Below, piece after piece: positions 22,861 to 29,348 of a stretch of 36,085 nt of DNA (position 1 is its first letter; every line of letters starts with the position of its first letter). The notes below the pieces were generated by a model. That model was not told where the DNA came from. It did not search any database and worked only from the letters and a program-made list of their open reading frames with translations. This DNA is from a virus: positions 1 through 36,085 of IMG/VR virus record IMGVR_UViG_3300042504_001927, one strand, 5' to 3'. The position numbers and the translations under genes were made by a program.

Positions 22861-23139
22861 ATGCCGAAAATCGACACCATCCGCCAGCAGCTGAACGACC
22901 TGCTGGCCTACATCGAAACCGATCAGCAGGCCCTCGCTGCCGAACAGGCCGCCGTGGCCCGCGCTACCGAGGCCCTGCATGAGGCCCCCGCCCTGCAGGC
23001 TGCTCTCTCGCAGGGTCAGGAGATCATGCGCGGCCGGGTGGTTGCGCTGATTGATGCGCAGCGGGACGTGTTGCGCACCGGAGCTGCGACCACCGTGCTT
23101 GAGGCCCTGCGCCGCCAGGTGCTGGAGGTGTCCTCATGA
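22861..23139 (+). CDS. Hypothetical coiled-coil protein (92 aa)
   Basis: A 92-aa helical protein starting MPKIDTIRQQLNDLLAYIETD, with heptad-like Leu/Ala spacing through residues 5-50 and again 70-90. No family is recognised. It follows the SSB stop by three bases and overlaps the next small membrane protein as ATGA. It may be an accessory recombination or replication protein. Confidence 0.6.
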   Translation: MPKIDTIRQQLNDLLAYIETDQQALAAEQAAVARATEALHEAPALQAALSQGQEIMRGRVVALIDAQRDVLRTGAATTVLEALRRQVLEVSS

Positions 23140-23261
23140 CCCTCTCAATCCTTGCCGGCCTGCTGCAGATCATCTGCGTTGAGGCCGTGGTGGGCGCCTG
23201 CGTGCTGGCCACGTCGCTGTGGTGGGCTGCCTGCCAGCGGCTTAACCGGGAGGGGGAGTGA
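23136..23261 (+). CDS. Small single-pass membrane protein (41 aa)
   Basis: A 41-residue protein starting MTLSILAGLLQIIC, with one hydrophobic segment of about 25 residues carrying a Glu, then WWAACQRLNREGE as the polar end. Start and stop overlap both neighbours (ATGA and TGATG), which strongly supports translation. Its function is unknown. Tiny membrane proteins in phage early operons often alter host physiology or exclude other phages. Confidence 0.55.
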   Translation: MTLSILAGLLQIICVEAVVGACVLATSLWWAACQRLNREGE

Positions 23262-23440
23262 TGTTCCCACCCCTGAGTGAGCAGCACTGCTCCAGCTGCC
23301 GGTATTTTTTCCCCGATCAACACGACCTAGGCCAGTGCCGCCGCAACCCGCCGCAGATCGGCCCACGCGGTGAGCAGTGGCCCACCGTCGCCGCTGATGA
23401 CTGGTGCGGGGAGTGGGTGGTTAGGGAGGGGGAGCCATGA
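23261..23440 (+). CDS. Small Cys-rich putative zinc-binding protein (59 aa)
   Basis: A 59-aa protein starting MFPPLSEQHCSSCRYFFPD, followed by GQCRRNPPQ, WPTVAADDWCGEW. The C-x2-C, C and C positions fit one metal site. Proteins with this CRYF to DDWCGEW pattern are small, widespread in phages and prophages, and of unknown function. A GTG at 23258 is in frame, but the ATG at 23261 has a TGATG junction. A related Cys pattern occurs at the end of the 100-aa protein at 30924-31226. Confidence 0.65.
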   Translation: MFPPLSEQHCSSCRYFFPDQHDLGQCRRNPPQIGPRGEQWPTVAADDWCGEWVVREGEP

Positions 23441-24804
23441 CCACCTACGCCGACTTCCTAGAGCGCAAGCTCCACACCGGCGCTGACCACGGCTTCGATC
23501 CAGTGTTCATGCCGCCGCAGCTGTTCGACTTCCAGCAAGCCCTAGTCGAGTGGGCTGTCCGCAAGGGCCGCGCCGCAATCTTTGCTGACTGTGGTCTGGG
23601 TAAGACCGCCATGCAGCTCACCTGGGCTGAAAACGTGGCCCGCTACACCGACCGGCCCGTGCTGATCCTGACACCGCTAGCGGTCGCCGCGCAGACCATC
23701 CGCGAGGGCGAGAAGTTCGGCATCGAGTGCCACCGCTCCAGCGATGGCAGCGTGCCGGGGCGGATCGTGATCACGAACTATGAACGGCTGTCAGCATTCA
23801 ACCCGGCCGACTTCGGCGGTGTTGTCTGCGATGAATCCAGCATCCTCAAGTCGTTTGACGGGGCACGCCGTAACGAGATCACCGACTTCATGCGCAAGGT
23901 GCCCTACCGGCTGCTGGCCACCGCCACCGCCGCGCCCAATGACTTCATTGAGTTGGGCACCAGCTCCGAGGCCCTCGGCTACATGGGCCACATGGACATG
24001 CTGGCGCGGTTCTTCAAGAACGACCAGAACAACCTGACTAGCCGGCGGATGTATGGAGAGGCTCCTAAATGGCGCTTTAAGGGGCACGCTGAGCAGCCGT
24101 TCTGGAGATGGGTCACCAGCTGGGCCAGGGCCTGCCGCAAGCCCTCAGACCTTGGCTTTGATGATGGCCGCTTCATCCTGCCGCCACTGAATGAGATCGA
24201 TCACCTGATCGAAACCAGCACGGTGCCGGAGGGGATGCTGTTTGCCATGCCTGCCACCGACCTACGGGAGCAGCGGGCAGAGAAGAAGCGCACCGTTCAG
24301 GAGCGCTGCGAACAGGTCGCGGCCATGGTCGCCACTACGGGCAAACCCGCTCTGGTGTGGTGCCACCTGAACGAGGAGGGAAACCTGTTGCAGCAGCTAG
24401 TCCCCGACTCAATTCAGGTCTCTGGATCTGATCGGGATGATGTGAAGGAGTCAAGGCTGGTGGACTTTGCGGAAGGTCGCGCCAGGGTGCTGATCACTAA
24501 GCCCAAGATCGGCGCATGGGGCCTCAACTTCCAGCACTGCAACCACATCACGTATTTCCCATCTCACAGCTTTGAGCAGTACTACCAGTCGGTCCGCCGA
24601 TGCTGGCGGTTCGGCCAAAAGCATGCCGTCAAGGTTGACATCATCCTGACGGAAGGGGAGCGGCGAATCATGGAAAACCTCAGCCGCAAACGGCAACAGG
24701 CTGAGCAGATGTTTTCCAATCTGGTGACAGAGATGAACCACTCCATCGCCATCAGCAAGCCCACCTACAACACCACCACCATCACCCTGCCGCCATGGCT
24801 GTAA
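23437..24804 (+). CDS. SNF2-like DEAD/DEAH-type phage helicase
   Basis: A 455-aa protein with Walker A FADCGLGKTAM at about 49-59, VLILTPLAVAAQT, a DESS box near 130 (VVCDESSILKSFDG), LLATATAAPNDFIELGTSSEALG as motif III, and QSVRRCWRFGQ as motif VI near 387. It lacks an insert typical of true chromatin remodelers, so it is the short phage form. The gene is followed directly by a DNA methyltransferase, a pairing seen in many phages, suggesting joint action on replicating or modified DNA. It overlaps the upstream stop as ATGA. Confidence 0.87.
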   Translation: MTTYADFLERKLHTGADHGFDPVFMPPQLFDFQQALVEWAVRKGRAAIFADCGLGKTAMQLTWAENVARYTDRPVLILTPLAVAAQTIREGEKFGIECHRSSDGSVPGRIVITNYERLSAFNPADFGGVVCDESSILKSFDGARRNEITDFMRKVPYRLLATATAAPNDFIELGTSSEALGYMGHMDMLARFFKNDQNNLTSRRMYGEAPKWRFKGHAEQPFWRWVTSWARACRKPSDLGFDDGRFILPPLNEIDHLIETSTVPEGMLFAMPATDLREQRAEKKRTVQERCEQVAAMVATTGKPALVWCHLNEEGNLLQQLVPDSIQVSGSDRDDVKESRLVDFAEGRARVLITKPKIGAWGLNFQHCNHITYFPSHSFEQYYQSVRRCWRFGQKHAVKVDIILTEGERRIMENLSRKRQQAEQMFSNLVTEMNHSIAISKPTYNTTTITLPPWL

Positions 24805-25766
24805 TCACTGACCGTTACGCGATCTATCACGGCGACTGCATCGAAGTGATGCAGGGACTGCCGAGCGAATCCGTTCACTTTTCGATCTATTCCCCACCGT
24901 TTGCCGGCCTGTACGTCTACAGCTCAAACGAGCGGGACATCAGCAACAACAACGACTATGATCAGTTCCTGCTTCACTACGGCTATGTGGTTTCACAACT
25001 GCATCGCCTGACACTGCCTGGCAGGTTGACCGCTGTTCACTGCTGCGACATTCCAACCGGCAACAGTGGACAGGATGCGCTGTTTGATTTGCCGGGCGCG
25101 ATTGTGCGTTTGCATGAGCAGCACGGATGGCACTACGTGGCCCGCCACACCATCTGGAAAGAACCGCTATGGGTGCGCAATCGCACGATGGTGAAGAACC
25201 TGGCACATAAGACGATTGTGGATGATGCAGCTTTTGCTGGTGTTGCATCCGCTGATTATCTGTTGATTTTCCGCCGCAGCGGAGAGAACAAGATCCCCAT
25301 CGCCAATCCGACCGGGCTTGACCATTACGCTGGAGAGTGTCCCATTCCCCAAGAGCTGCACCGCTACAAGGGCTGGAAAGGCAAGCAAACCGAAAACCGT
25401 TTCAGCCACTGGATCTGGCGTCGGTATGCCTCATCTATCTGGGATGACATCAACATGGGCCGGGTTCTGCCGTTCCGTGATGGCAAGGATCCTGACGATG
25501 AAAAGCACGTTCACCCGCTGCAACTGGATGTGATCGATCGTGCCATCTGCCTACGGTCAAACCCTGGTGAGACAGTGCTAACCCCATTCATGGGTGTGGG
25601 CAGTGAGGTCTACGGGGCGGTGTCGCTAGGCCGCCGTGGCATCGGTATCGAGTTGAAAGAGTCGTATTTCAACCAAGCAATCAAGAACATGGAGATCGCC
25701 GTAGAGGACACACGCGACCCTGACCAGGGCAGCCTGATCAATTTCGATGACCTGGAGGCCGCCTGA
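24795..25766 (+). CDS. DNA methyltransferase, N4/N6 type (beta class)
   Basis: A 323-aa enzyme. Catalytic motif IV reads SPPF at about 33-36, near the N-terminus, and the SAM-binding motif FMGVGSEVYGAVSLGRRGIGIEL lies near 270-292, so the order is that of beta-class amino-methyltransferases. SPP rather than DPP favours N4-cytosine, but N6-adenine is not excluded. It probably protects or marks phage DNA. It overlaps the helicase gene by 10 bases and the next gene as TGATG. No adjacent restriction nuclease is seen. Confidence 0.88.
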   Translation: MAVITDRYAIYHGDCIEVMQGLPSESVHFSIYSPPFAGLYVYSSNERDISNNNDYDQFLLHYGYVVSQLHRLTLPGRLTAVHCCDIPTGNSGQDALFDLPGAIVRLHEQHGWHYVARHTIWKEPLWVRNRTMVKNLAHKTIVDDAAFAGVASADYLLIFRRSGENKIPIANPTGLDHYAGECPIPQELHRYKGWKGKQTENRFSHWIWRRYASSIWDDINMGRVLPFRDGKDPDDEKHVHPLQLDVIDRAICLRSNPGETVLTPFMGVGSEVYGAVSLGRRGIGIELKESYFNQAIKNMEIAVEDTRDPDQGSLINFDDLEAA

Positions 25767-25906
25767 TGGAAACCCGCCGCCTAACCGTTGTCCTGCCCCT
25801 GCCTCAAGTCGAGGCGTTACGCCGTCTGCAGCGGCCAGGGGAGGGGATGAACGATCTGCTGCGGCGGATCGTGAACGACCGGATCCACAACCCCGCCCCA
25901 CGATGA
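25766..25906 (+). CDS. Small RHH-like protein (46 aa)
   Basis: A 46-residue protein starting METRRLTVVLPLPQVEALRR and continuing GEGMNDLLRRIVNDRI. A short strand followed by two helices is the ribbon-helix-helix pattern. It overlaps the methyltransferase stop as TGATG and the next gene as ATGA, which supports real translation. It may be a small DNA-binding regulator. The protein is near the lower size limit for the family. Confidence 0.55.
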   Translation: METRRLTVVLPLPQVEALRRLQRPGEGMNDLLRRIVNDRIHNPAPR

Positions 25907-26178
25907 TCACCCTCACCACCCCCACCCAGCAGGCCCTGGCCCGCATCGTCACCGCGCCCGCCACCAGTGATCAGGGCCGGCCGACGCCAACACCCTCCAC
26001 CCGGTTATCGCTGGCCGCCTGCCCCATGCCGACCCGGTGCTTTACGCCTTGCGAGACGTGCACCAACGTCGCCCGCAGCATGGCCGGTGAGCTGGGGCAG
26101 ATCCTTCGGGAGCGGCACGGTGGGTCCAGTTCGGTGGCGGACTGGTTGGATGGTTTGGGGTGCAGAACCGGAACCTAA
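25903..26178 (+). CDS. Hypothetical Cys-containing protein (91 aa)
   Basis: A 91-aa protein starting MITLTTPTQQALARIV. The middle has a Cys cluster (CPMPTRCFTPCETCTN), suggesting a metal site, then a helix ending SSVADWLDGLG. Its last codons run into the element at 26159-26188, so the promoter of the next unit is inside this gene's 3' end. It overlaps the preceding gene as ATGA. Low-complexity composition means that the start could be later. Confidence 0.45.
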   Translation: MITLTTPTQQALARIVTAPATSDQGRPTPTPSTRLSLAACPMPTRCFTPCETCTNVARSMAGELGQILRERHGGSSSVADWLDGLGCRTGT

Positions 26179-26188
26179 GCGGTATGAT
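26159..26188 (+). promoter_or_regulatory. Copy of the 30-bp promoter-like element before the membrane-HTH gene
   Basis: GGTGCAGAACCGGAACC is followed by TAAGCGG and TATGAT (26183-26188), the best -10 match of the set. It serves the 53-base leader and start codon at 26242. With 33917-33946 and 28015-28044 it defines the consensus. Confidence 0.7.
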
Positions 26189-26196
26189 TCCATCAC

Positions 26197-26225
26197 CAGC
26201 AGCCCGAGCGCGGCGCTGGCCATCC
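26197..26225 (+). promoter_or_regulatory. Conserved 5' leader segment shared with 28053-28081
   Basis: A 29-base stretch beginning CAGCAGCCCGAGCGCGG is matched at about 25 of 29 positions by 28053-28081, at the same distance after the two elements. It contains AGCGC and GCGCT, which can pair as a small hairpin. The similarity suggests duplication of a whole promoter-leader unit, or a shared RNA-level signal. Confidence 0.4.
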
Positions 26226-26241
26226 ACTCGCCACCATTGCC

Positions 26242-26421
26242 ATGACCACCATCTGCACCATCCTGGCCCTGTTGCTGTTTCCTGTTCTGTTCTTGCTGTG
26301 GCTCACGGAATCCCGTCAGCAACGCGCTCGGCGGTGGCGGCGGGATGGGCTCACCTATCGGGTGATCGCCGAGAGGCTGGGCTGCAGCCAGACCACGGTT
26401 CGGCGGTTGTTGGCTGCTTGA
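26242..26421 (+). CDS. Membrane-anchored helix-turn-helix protein (59 aa)
   Basis: A 59-residue protein with an N-terminal hydrophobic segment (residues 3-20, ILALLLFPVLFLLWL). A strongly basic stretch (RQQRARRWRR) and then a clear helix-turn-helix of the resolvase or HTH_23 type follow: GLTYRVIAERLGCSQTTVRRLLAA. It could tether DNA at the membrane or be released to act as a regulator. It directly follows the element at 26159 and its leader. Such a membrane-HTH fusion this small is unusual. Function cannot be named. Confidence 0.6.
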   Translation: MTTICTILALLLFPVLFLLWLTESRQQRARRWRRDGLTYRVIAERLGCSQTTVRRLLAA

Positions 26422-26448
26422 TCGCTCACCCCACCACGGAGACACACC

Positions 26449-26802
26449 ATGACCACACCACACCGCGCCACGCCTGAGCAGTGGGAGCTGATTGACGACT
26501 CCAGTCGTGGGGTCGTATCAGCATCCTGCCTCCTCGAGCTCCGCGCCCGCGTCGAGGCGCTAGAGGCCGCCCAGCGCAAAACTCCCATGACCGAACTCCG
26601 CGCCGCCAGTGCTGAGGCGAGGCCTGCTGGGTTGGTGGAGAGGGTGGCGGCCCGGATTGAGTTCGGCATTGATGCCAACCAGGACCCGGAAGGCATCGCC
26701 CGCGCCGCAATCCGCGAGGCGGCGGCGGCTGCCAAGGATCTCAGGTTCACCACCGCCAAGGCCCTGATCGACTGGCTGGATCGGGAGGCCGACCGTGGCT
26801 GA
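26449..26802 (+). CDS. Hypothetical small protein, paralogue A (117 aa)
   Basis: A 117-aa protein starting MTTPHRATPEQWELIDD, with a coiled-coil-like ELRARVEALEAAQ segment, then LVERVAARIEF and ARAAIREAAA. It is a paralogue of the protein at 27657-28013, which has the same HRATPEQWE start and the same ARAAIREVA segment. Proteins beginning HRATPEQW are common in cyanobacteria and their phages and of unknown role. It overlaps the next gene by 8 bases. Confidence 0.65.
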   Translation: MTTPHRATPEQWELIDDSSRGVVSASCLLELRARVEALEAAQRKTPMTELRAASAEARPAGLVERVAARIEFGIDANQDPEGIARAAIREAAAAAKDLRFTTAKALIDWLDREADRG

Positions 26803-27013
26803 ACTGTCGCCAGCGGCTCAGGCGATCGTGGCAGCATTCAACGAGCGCCACGAGTTGCGCGGCCCCTTTGATGATGACTGGGTGGAGCAGTGCCTGGCCG
26901 CCGCCCTCCGCGCTGCTGCTGCTCACCTTGGCAGCTGCAACGCATCGACGGAACTCCTCGCCATCGCCACCGAGCTGGAGCAGACCACTAACACTACGGA
27001 GACAACACCATGA
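26795..27013 (+). CDS. Hypothetical small protein (72 aa)
   Basis: A 72-aa protein starting at GTG, MAELSPAAQAIVAAFNERHE, with a helical Ala-rich middle and a Thr-rich tail. It overlaps both neighbours. Small proteins beginning LSPAAQAV are frequent in cyanobacterial prophage regions. No function is known. The start is set by the overlap with the previous stop. Confidence 0.55.
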   Translation: MAELSPAAQAIVAAFNERHELRGPFDDDWVEQCLAAALRAAAAHLGSCNASTELLAIATELEQTTNTTETTP

Positions 27014-27321
27014 CTACTGAACACCCGATCACCCCACCGCCGGAGCTGGTGAAGGAGTTGTACGGGCTGCCCCAGATGGGGGCAATAGAAAAGGCATATC
27101 AAGCCGGCGCCGACCAGGAGCTGGAGGCGTGCCTAAGGCTGGTTGAAATTGACGGTGGTGAAGATGCTTATGACTTTGCTCGCTACATCCGTGCCGCCAG
27201 ACGCCCCAAGCCACCGAGCCTGAAGGAGCAGGCGCTGGAGGCACTAGATCGCATGGATCAATTTCCTACTGCCGATGACCAACACATCATCCGCCGCGCA
27301 CTGGAGCAACTCAATGACTGA
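27010..27321 (+). CDS. Hypothetical small protein, paralogue B (103 aa)
   Basis: A 103-aa protein starting MTTEHPITPPPELVKELYG, with GADQELEACLRLVE, AARRPKPPSLKEQALEALD and IIRRALEQLND. The same blocks occur in the next gene (27314-27664): TPPPELV, GADQELEAC, AARRPKP and TIRRALEALPND, so the two are tandem paralogues. No family function is known. The stop overlaps the next ATG by 8 bases with the sequence ATGACTGA. Confidence 0.65.
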   Translation: MTTEHPITPPPELVKELYGLPQMGAIEKAYQAGADQELEACLRLVEIDGGEDAYDFARYIRAARRPKPPSLKEQALEALDRMDQFPTADDQHIIRRALEQLND

Positions 27322-27664
27322 CCCAAAACTCACCCCACCGCCGGAGCTAGTGCAGCAGTGGGGGCACAATGCCAACCTGTCAGGTGTGCCGCACAACGAT
27401 GAACACTGGGCATACGAACAACACATCGCCACCCGCGCTGCCCAATGGGGCGCCGACCAGGAGCTGGAGGCGTGTCGCAAGTTTATTTCCGAAGACTATT
27501 CTTGCAGTGCTGCCGAAAAGCTTATGGCCGCCCGTCGCCCTAAGCCGCAGCCACTGAACAGCATTGCCTTGGAAATGCTGGATACGATTGAAAAGATGGA
27601 TGTGGTGATTCCAGAGATCACCGACACAATCCGCCGTGCCCTGGAGGCCCTGCCCAATGACTGA
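27314..27664 (+). CDS. Hypothetical small protein, paralogue B' (116 aa)
   Basis: A 116-aa protein starting MTDPKLTPPPELVQQWGHNA. It is a tandem paralogue of the preceding gene with a longer N-terminal part (HNDEHWAYEQHIATRAAQW). Shared blocks are GADQELEAC, AARRPKP and IRRALEALPND. The start at 27314 makes the same ATGACTGA junction with its neighbour as the next junction at 27657. The repeated junction suggests that duplication included the overlap. Confidence 0.65.
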   Translation: MTDPKLTPPPELVQQWGHNANLSGVPHNDEHWAYEQHIATRAAQWGADQELEACRKFISEDYSCSAAEKLMAARRPKPQPLNSIALEMLDTIEKMDVVIPEITDTIRRALEALPND

Positions 27665-28013
27665 CCAACAACAACACCGCGCCACGCCTGAGCAGTGGGA
27701 AAACATAGAGGAGTATCGAGACGATGGCTACGACGACGGATACGGTTCTTACATCATCGAACTGCGCGACCGCATCGCAGCGTTGGAGGCCGCCCAGGCC
27801 AGCCAATTTCGTGGCGCCACGGAAATGGTCGCACCGTCAGCCCTCACCGATTCGCTGATGGAGCGGGTGGCAAGGGCGATTTACGACGCTCCGAACACCC
27901 ACGAAGGCTGGCGTAGCGAAGCCCGCGCCGCGATCCGTGAGGTGGCAGCTTGGCTGGATACCAAAGGTCAGCATGGCTGCTCGCTATGGCTGCGCGAGGA
28001 GGCCAGCCGCTAA
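27657..28013 (+). CDS. Hypothetical small protein, paralogue A' (118 aa)
   Basis: A 118-aa protein starting MTDQQQHRATPEQWENIEEY, an acidic Asp/Tyr-rich segment, then ELRDRIAALEAAQ, LMERVARAIYD and ARAAIREVAAWLD. It is a paralogue of the gene at 26449-26802. It overlaps the preceding stop as ATGACTGA and ends one base before the next copy of the 30-bp element. Function is unknown. Confidence 0.65.
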   Translation: MTDQQQHRATPEQWENIEEYRDDGYDDGYGSYIIELRDRIAALEAAQASQFRGATEMVAPSALTDSLMERVARAIYDAPNTHEGWRSEARAAIREVAAWLDTKGQHGCSLWLREEASR

Positions 28014-28014
28014 A

Positions 28015-28044
28015 GGTGCAAATCCGGAACCTATGCGGTAGGGT
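28015..28044 (+). promoter_or_regulatory. Copy of the 30-bp promoter-like element before the 28111 gene
   Basis: GGTGCAAATCCGGAACC is followed by TATGCGG and TAGGGT (28039-28044), a weaker -10. It precedes a 66-base leader whose first part matches the leader of the 26242 gene. Confidence 0.65.
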
Positions 28045-28052
28045 ATGGAGGT

Positions 28053-28081
28053 CAGCAGGCCGAGCGCGCCGCTGACCACCT
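28053..28081 (+). promoter_or_regulatory. Conserved 5' leader segment shared with 26197-26225
   Basis: This stretch begins CAGCAGGCCGAGCGCGC and lies just after the element. It aligns with the leader of the 26242 gene. The stem-forming AGCG/CGCT part is kept although the base between them changed, which could mean that a hairpin is selected. Confidence 0.4.
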
Positions 28082-28110
28082 ATCCCGCCCGGCACTGGCC
28101 GGTTGTATTC

Positions 28111-28473
28111 ATGTCCATCACCACCATGGCCGGCACTGCTGGCCGCATCACTGGTACAGCTGCCAAAGGCCTGATCTGGGCTTATCGCACCATCGACTGG
28201 GCCGAGGTCGGCGCAATCGTGCTGCACGGCCTACAGGTTCTGATCGTGCTCACGCTCCTGGCTGGCAGGACCAGCCGCCAAGCATGGGACACCGTGCCAG
28301 TCCTGAGCGAACGGCTCGGCCGCTGGTACGCCGGCCTGATCGCACCAACGCCAGCACCGACCTACAAGCGCGCCGAGCTGGAGCAGCTCACCTGCCGTCA
28401 GCTCATGGCCATTACCGGCACCCGCCGGAAACTCGCCAAGCGGCACCTCGTCGAGCTGGCGCTGGCGGCCTGA
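28111..28473 (+). CDS. Membrane protein with C-terminal helical (SAP-like) domain (120 aa)
   Basis: A 120-aa protein. One hydrophobic helix lies at about 31-51 (AEVGAIVLHGLQVLIVLTLLAG). The C-terminal 35 residues (KRAELEQLTCRQLMAITGTRRKLAKRHLVELALAA) look like a small SAP- or HTH-type nucleic-acid-binding helix pair. The start at 28111 is chosen since the earlier in-frame ATG at 28045 directly follows the -10. The membrane-plus-DNA-binding layout parallels the 26242 gene, and both follow the same element and leader. Confidence 0.55.
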   Translation: MSITTMAGTAGRITGTAAKGLIWAYRTIDWAEVGAIVLHGLQVLIVLTLLAGRTSRQAWDTVPVLSERLGRWYAGLIAPTPAPTYKRAELEQLTCRQLMAITGTRRKLAKRHLVELALAA

Positions 28474-28493
28474 TCACATACAACCGAGACGTC

Positions 28494-28727
28494 ATGAAAG
28501 ACCACCTCCAGCCCGGTGACATCTGGCGGCACCCCGGCATGGGGCTGCTCTACGTCACCGATGAAAATCGAGATGCGTACCCCGGCTACTGGAAGTGCTA
28601 CTGGGGAATGGGCGGCAACCCCAATGCGCCGTTCACGTTCCGCCATCCAAACAACACCACCAACCTGACGCTGGTGCAGCGGCTGGGTGAACAGGACGAG
28701 AACGGCGAATGGCACCTCAAGCGATGA
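28494..28727 (+). CDS. Hypothetical small protein (77 aa)
   Basis: A 77-aa protein starting MKDHLQPGDIWRHPGMGLLYV, with aromatic-rich strands (YWKCYWGMGG) and an end GEQDENGEWHLKR. The pattern suggests a small beta barrel. I do not recognise a family. The ATG at 28494 follows the upstream stop by 20 bases, and its stop overlaps the next ATG as ATGA. Confidence 0.55.
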   Translation: MKDHLQPGDIWRHPGMGLLYVTDENRDAYPGYWKCYWGMGGNPNAPFTFRHPNNTTNLTLVQRLGEQDENGEWHLKR

Positions 28728-28870
28728 TCCCACGCCTGTATCACATCCAGCTCACCACTGGCTCCATAGAGCTCTACGCCATCACACAGGCCCAGGCCAT
28801 CCGCACCGCGCTGGAGCTGGCCGGCCCTGGTGCCACGGTCCTCAGGGTGTGGCGAGAGGGCGACTGGTAG
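28724..28870 (+). CDS. Hypothetical small protein (48 aa)
   Basis: A 48-aa protein starting MIPRLYHIQLTTGSIELYAIT, then a helix TQAQAIRTALELAG and a strand ATVLRVWREGDW. A strand-helix-strand fold is likely. It overlaps the preceding stop as ATGA, and its own stop touches the stop of the next, opposite gene. Similar small proteins are common in cyanobacterial phages. Function is unknown. Confidence 0.6.
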   Translation: MIPRLYHIQLTTGSIELYAITQAQAIRTALELAGPGATVLRVWREGDW

Positions 28871-29077
28871 TCACACGCCCGGCTCGTCCACCTCAGACGG
28901 GCCACGTCGAGGCTGCACGCCACCACCAGGGAGCTGCAGCCCGCGGCGTTGGCACTCGTCAATGAACGCCGCCGCGGCCGTGTGTCGGTCGCTGTGCTCC
29001 ACCTGCACGCCGCCGCATTGGATCAGCCAGACCGGTTGGCCGTCCCTGATCACCAGCTCAGCGGTGGGGAGATCCAT
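28871..29077 (-). CDS. Hypothetical small protein (68 aa)
   Basis: A 68-aa protein on the opposite strand starting MDLPTAELVIRDGQPVWLI, with a strand pair followed by HTAAAAFIDECQRRG. It converges on the preceding rightward gene with no gap. The first part has protein-like alternation, and it resembles the small strand-helix proteins of cyanophages. It is a single-gene unit with no clear promoter. Confidence is moderate. Confidence 0.45.
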   Translation of the reverse strand: MDLPTAELVIRDGQPVWLIQCGGVQVEHSDRHTAAAAFIDECQRRGLQLPGGGVQPRRGPSEVDEPGV

Positions 29078-29348
29078 GGCTCAGGGTATGGACAGGGGAT
29101 GTACGTTCCCCGAGACTCCCTGCCGTTACTGGGCTCTCACTACGACATCCGGGCCATTGATGAGGATCTGTATCTGGCGGTGCTCGCCTGTCGTAGAGCG
29201 CAAAGTGGCTGCGCTGCAGGCGATCTGACCAGTACGCCAGCTCCAGCGTTAGGGACTGCAGGGGACTGCGAAGGCCCATAATTTCGCGGAATATGTACCG
29301 GCCGTCCATCGGTGCATTGATCCCAGATTCTGCGCGTCGTATTCGCCC
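29078..29348. other. Gap before integrase, possible attP region
   Basis: About 270 bases with no convincing gene on either strand. Open frames here are short or lack a good start. It lies just upstream of the integrase start, a common place for attP. No tRNA 3'-end fragment or clear direct repeat was found, so the core cannot be placed. Nothing else stands out. Confidence 0.25.

Noticed and set aside
24795-25766. Restriction-modification system
   Set aside because: Methyltransferases are present but no restriction nuclease is adjacent; the SNF2-like helicase and HNH gene are better explained as phage replication and processing genes.
29078-29348. attP core with tRNA fragment
   Set aside because: No tRNA-like 3' end or duplicated core could be found in the window.
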